A DNA stretch of 7,709 nucleotides from Alphaproteobacteria bacterium. GTDB taxonomy: Bacteria > Pseudomonadota > Alphaproteobacteria > Sphingomonadales > Rhodothalassiaceae. The stretch is taken from the NCBI GenBank assembly GCA_003694205.1, contig RFKS01000023.1:1-7709 (forward strand). The letters are read 5' to 3'. The translations under genes and the position numbers were made by a program. A model generated the notes under the pieces. It had not been told where the DNA came from and made no database searches. It worked only from the letters and a program-made list of their open reading frames with translations. The number at the start of each line of letters is the position of its first letter. Within the stretch, counting starts at the first letter, position 1. Shown here one piece after another: positions 5,736-7,709 of the stretch.

Positions 5736-6929
5736 ATGCCCACCGCCCTCTTCCGAACCGCCACGGGACTGATCGCAAGCCTTCTTTGCAGCCTTCTCGT
5801 ATTCCCCGCGAGCGCCGCACCGGTGCCATTGCCGCGGGACGCCGGATCACCTGCAACGATGCAGGCCAATCCGAATGATCTGCCGCGGACCGTTCAGCCC
5901 CATCAGAGTGCGCTGGGGATCACACCTTGGCCTGTTGACATGACGGAAGCGGCGGTGCTCGCCGCCTATGAATTCGTCTCCCGGCACGCGACGCTCATCG
6001 TCCACCAGTTCGACAACGGCGTGCCGTGGAAGGAGGCTCTTGCCGACCGTCCCTTCCCGCGGCCCGTCGAAGAGGAGTGGGAGACACGGCGCCAGCTCAC
6101 GCCGGAGGGCATGCCGGTCTTTCTCGCCCTGACACCGCTTGACATGGATCGCAGCGGGCTCGCGCCCTTCTGGGACGCCCGTGGCGACGGGCAGCCGCTC
6201 GACCGTGAATGGTCGCGAAAGCGGCTCGACGATCCCGATGTCAAGGCAGCCTATCTCAATTATGTGCGCCGCGCGGTGGCACGCTTCCATCCGCGATTTC
6301 TCGCGATTGGCGTCGAGAGCAATATCCTCATCTCGAAGGCGCCCGAGAAATGGTCGTCCTATCTCGCGCTCAATGCCCATGTCTACAAGGCCATCAAGCG
6401 GGAGCATCCTGGCCTGCCCGTCTTCGCTACCATCCAGTACGAGCATCTGAGAGGGATTGACGATGACGCCAAACCGAATCTCGCGCGGCAGGAGCCGGGT
6501 GTGCGGGCGCTGCTCGCGCATAGCGATCTCATGGCGCTCAGCACCTATCGTTTCGGTATCTATCACCCCAATCCGATGCGTCCCGACTATTTCAGCTATG
6601 CGGAGAGTTTCGGCCGTCCGGTCGCGATTGCGGAGATGGGCGCGCTGTCCGCCCCTATCCATGTGTTTGGCATGGACCTCGACGCCAATGAGCAGGATCA
6701 GGCAAATTTCATTGCTGGGGCTTTGTCGCATGCGACCAAGGCCGGCTACCCCTTTGTCGTAAACTGGGTCGGACAGGATTTCGGTCCTCTCGTGCAGCGG
6801 TTGCCACCCGAAATTCGCGATCTCGCTGCACTTTTCGCCCATATGGGCCTTGCGACGGCGGACGGCCGCCCCAAGCCCGCACTCGCGGTCTGGGATGCCT
6901 ATGTTCGCGCCGCCGAGCCGCGCCCCTGA
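5736..6929 (+). CDS. Exported protein resembling a clan GH-A (TIM-barrel) glycoside hydrolase
   Basis: This 397-residue protein has a clear Sec signal peptide: Arg7, a hydrophobic core at about 11-24 and an A-S-A cleavage site ending near Ala27. Cys18 lies inside the core and is not in a lipobox. The mature part reads like a (beta/alpha)8 barrel. GITPWPVD (61-68) looks like strand 1 and ATLIVHQFDNGVPWKEAL (85-102) like strand 2. MPVFLALTPLD (126-136) looks like strand 3. FLAIGVESNILIS (188-200) looks like strand 4 with candidate acid/base Glu194. LPVFATIQYEHL (227-238) and LMALSTYRFGIY (265-276) follow. RPVAIAEMGALSAP (294-307) looks like strand 7 with candidate nucleophile Glu300. PFVVNWVGQDFGPL (339-352) looks like strand 8 with Trp344. 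Clan GH-A enzymes usually have Asn-Glu at strand 4; here the order is Glu-Ser-Asn, so activity is not assured. The nearest resemblance I can name is GH53/GH5-like proteins; the substrate is unknown. It follows the EEP gene by 101 bases and ends 24 bases from the convergent ammonia-lyase gene. Confidence 0.65.
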   Translation: MPTALFRTATGLIASLLCSLLVFPASAAPVPLPRDAGSPATMQANPNDLPRTVQPHQSALGITPWPVDMTEAAVLAAYEFVSRHATLIVHQFDNGVPWKEALADRPFPRPVEEEWETRRQLTPEGMPVFLALTPLDMDRSGLAPFWDARGDGQPLDREWSRKRLDDPDVKAAYLNYVRRAVARFHPRFLAIGVESNILISKAPEKWSSYLALNAHVYKAIKREHPGLPVFATIQYEHLRGIDDDAKPNLARQEPGVRALLAHSDLMALSTYRFGIYHPNPMRPDYFSYAESFGRPVAIAEMGALSAPIHVFGMDLDANEQDQANFIAGALSHATKAGYPFVVNWVGQDFGPLVQRLPPEIRDLAALFAHMGLATADGRPKPALAVWDAYVRAAEPRP

Positions 6930-6953
6930 CGCGGGGAATGCGCGACGTGCAGC

Positions 6954-7709
6954 TCAGACCGGGGCTGGGGCGCGTGTCGGCGATGTCGTGTCGACAACCT
7001 CGAGACCTGCTTCGCCGAGGGCGGCAATGAGCGCTTCCTTGTGGGCGCGGTCCTTGGTCTCGACCACGATCTCGATCTCGGTGTACTTGACCGGCGCGGT
7101 GGCGAATTGACGCTGGTGATAGACCTCCATCACATTGCCGCCCGCCTTGGCAACGATGGCGGTGATCTTCGCCAGCCCACCCGGCAGATCCAGCGTCGTG
7201 ATGCGGAGCCGCGAGATGCGCCCGTCACGGACCATGCCGCGCATGACGCAGAAGGCGAGCGTGCGCGGATCGATATTGCCGCCGCACAGGGGAATGCCGA
7301 CACGCCTGCCCCGGAACAGGTCGGGATAGCGCATCACCGCTGCAAGACCGGCGGCGCCGGCGCCCTCGACGACGACCTTTTCGACCTCCATGAGCGCGTT
7401 CACCGCGTCCTCGAGGGTCGATTCGTCGACGAGCAGGATATCCTCGACCAGCGCCTCCACGACCTTTCGTGTGAGCTGCCCGGGCTTTTTCACAGCAATG
7501 CCTTCGGCAATCGTCACCTGGCCCGGTTTTGCCTCGACGCCCTCGATCGCCGCCTTCATCGCCGGGTAGGCCTCGGTCTGCACGCCGAAGATCCGGATGT
7601 CGGGCTTGAGGTGCTTTGCGGCCACCGCAATGCCGGAGATGAGCCCGCCGCCACCGATCGGCACGACCAGCATGTCGCGATCGGGAAAGTCGCGCAGGAA
7701 TTCGAGCGC
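6954..7709 (-). CDS. ilvA: Threonine ammonia-lyase (threonine dehydratase) with C-terminal ACT domain, C-terminal fragment
   Basis: This is partial: the last 251 residues are present and the frame continues past the right edge (ALEFLRDFPDRD precedes the first internal Met). The enzyme is PLP-dependent and deaminates L-threonine to 2-oxobutanoate and ammonia, the first step toward isoleucine or of threonine breakdown. Visible landmarks are the tetraglycine PLP-phosphate loop VPIGGGGLISG (16-26), FGVQTEAYPAM (41-51), the VVVEGAGAAGLAA stretch (112-124) and PLCGGNID (140-147), which contacts the PLP ring. The ACT domain begins near RISRLRITTLDLPGGLAKI (164-182) and runs to about residue 240; it suggests allosteric control by an amino acid. 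The catalytic lysine lies in the missing N-terminal part. One short ACT domain (about 400 residues in total expected) fits the 'medium form' ammonia-lyase rather than the long IlvA with two ACT-like regions, so the symbol is the usual label and not proof of the biosynthetic role. Confidence 0.92.
   Translation of the reverse strand, partial: ALEFLRDFPDRDMLVVPIGGGGLISGIAVAAKHLKPDIRIFGVQTEAYPAMKAAIEGVEAKPGQVTIAEGIAVKKPGQLTRKVVEALVEDILLVDESTLEDAVNALMEVEKVVVEGAGAAGLAAVMRYPDLFRGRRVGIPLCGGNIDPRTLAFCVMRGMVRDGRISRLRITTLDLPGGLAKITAIVAKAGGNVMEVYHQRQFATAPVKYTEIEIVVETKDRAHKEALIAALGEAGLEVVDTTSPTRAPAPV

Noticed and set aside
5787..5789. Cys18 of the exported protein as a lipoprotein lipidation site
   Set aside because: The residues before it are S-L-L-C, with Leu instead of Gly/Ala/Ser at -1, and the hydrophobic core continues past it to a normal A-S-A signal peptidase I site.
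5847..6842. Minus-strand frame of about 331 codons opposite the glycoside-hydrolase-like gene
   Set aside because: It has no recognisable motif. The plus strand has a signal peptide, a Shine-Dalgarno and barrel-like features, so this is a shadow frame.
6918..6934. CCGCG/CGCGG hairpin with a 7-base loop at the end of the glycoside-hydrolase-like gene, as a terminator
   Set aside because: The stem is only 5 base pairs, overlaps the stop codon and has no following T-run on either strand, so it does not qualify as an intrinsic terminator.

Overview
The window is GC-rich and densely coding, with a strong G/C third-position bias. Codon use and protein families fit an alphaproteobacterium, probably of the Hyphomicrobiales/Rhizobiales type. 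This is inferred from style; no rRNA or other taxonomic marker is present. I see no tRNA, rRNA, CRISPR array, insertion sequence, integrase, prophage gene or attachment site.

Layout: (1) 1-364, minus strand: the N-terminal part of a thiolase-like acetyl-CoA acetyltransferase family protein, cut by the left edge. (2) 365-620: a 256-base divergent intergenic region that should hold the promoters of the thiolase-like gene and of the efflux operon. (3) 621-1703 and 1712-4834, plus strand: a periplasmic adaptor (membrane fusion protein) and a full-length inner-membrane RND pump of the HAE1 drug-efflux type, 8 bases apart. No outer-membrane channel gene is present, so the pump presumably uses a TolC-like protein encoded elsewhere. 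(4) 4900-5634, plus strand: a cytosolic endonuclease/exonuclease/phosphatase (EEP) family metal-dependent hydrolase with all expected active-site motifs. (5) 5736-6929, plus strand: an exported protein that looks like a TIM-barrel glycoside hydrolase of clan GH-A type, substrate unknown. (6) 6954-7709, minus strand: the C-terminal two thirds or so of a PLP-dependent threonine ammonia-lyase with a C-terminal ACT domain, cut by the right edge and convergent with gene 5.

The adaptor and pump clearly form one operon and one machine: the adaptor links the proton-driven pump to an outer-membrane duct. The EEP and glycoside-hydrolase-like genes follow on the same strand after gaps of 65 and 101 bases. 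Each has its own good Shine-Dalgarno and there is no evident terminator between them, so co-transcription is possible but a shared function is not shown. The two edge genes are ordinary metabolism.

The window looks mostly like conventional chromosomal sequence. The points most worth a second look are the exported glycoside-hydrolase-like protein with a non-canonical acid/base motif and the thiolase-like protein that seems to lack the nucleophilic cysteine. Two minor sequence oddities are a T TTA AAA heptamer inside a perfect palindrome within the pump gene, and a 12-codon reading frame that abuts the EEP start. I found no convincing undescribed multi-gene system.
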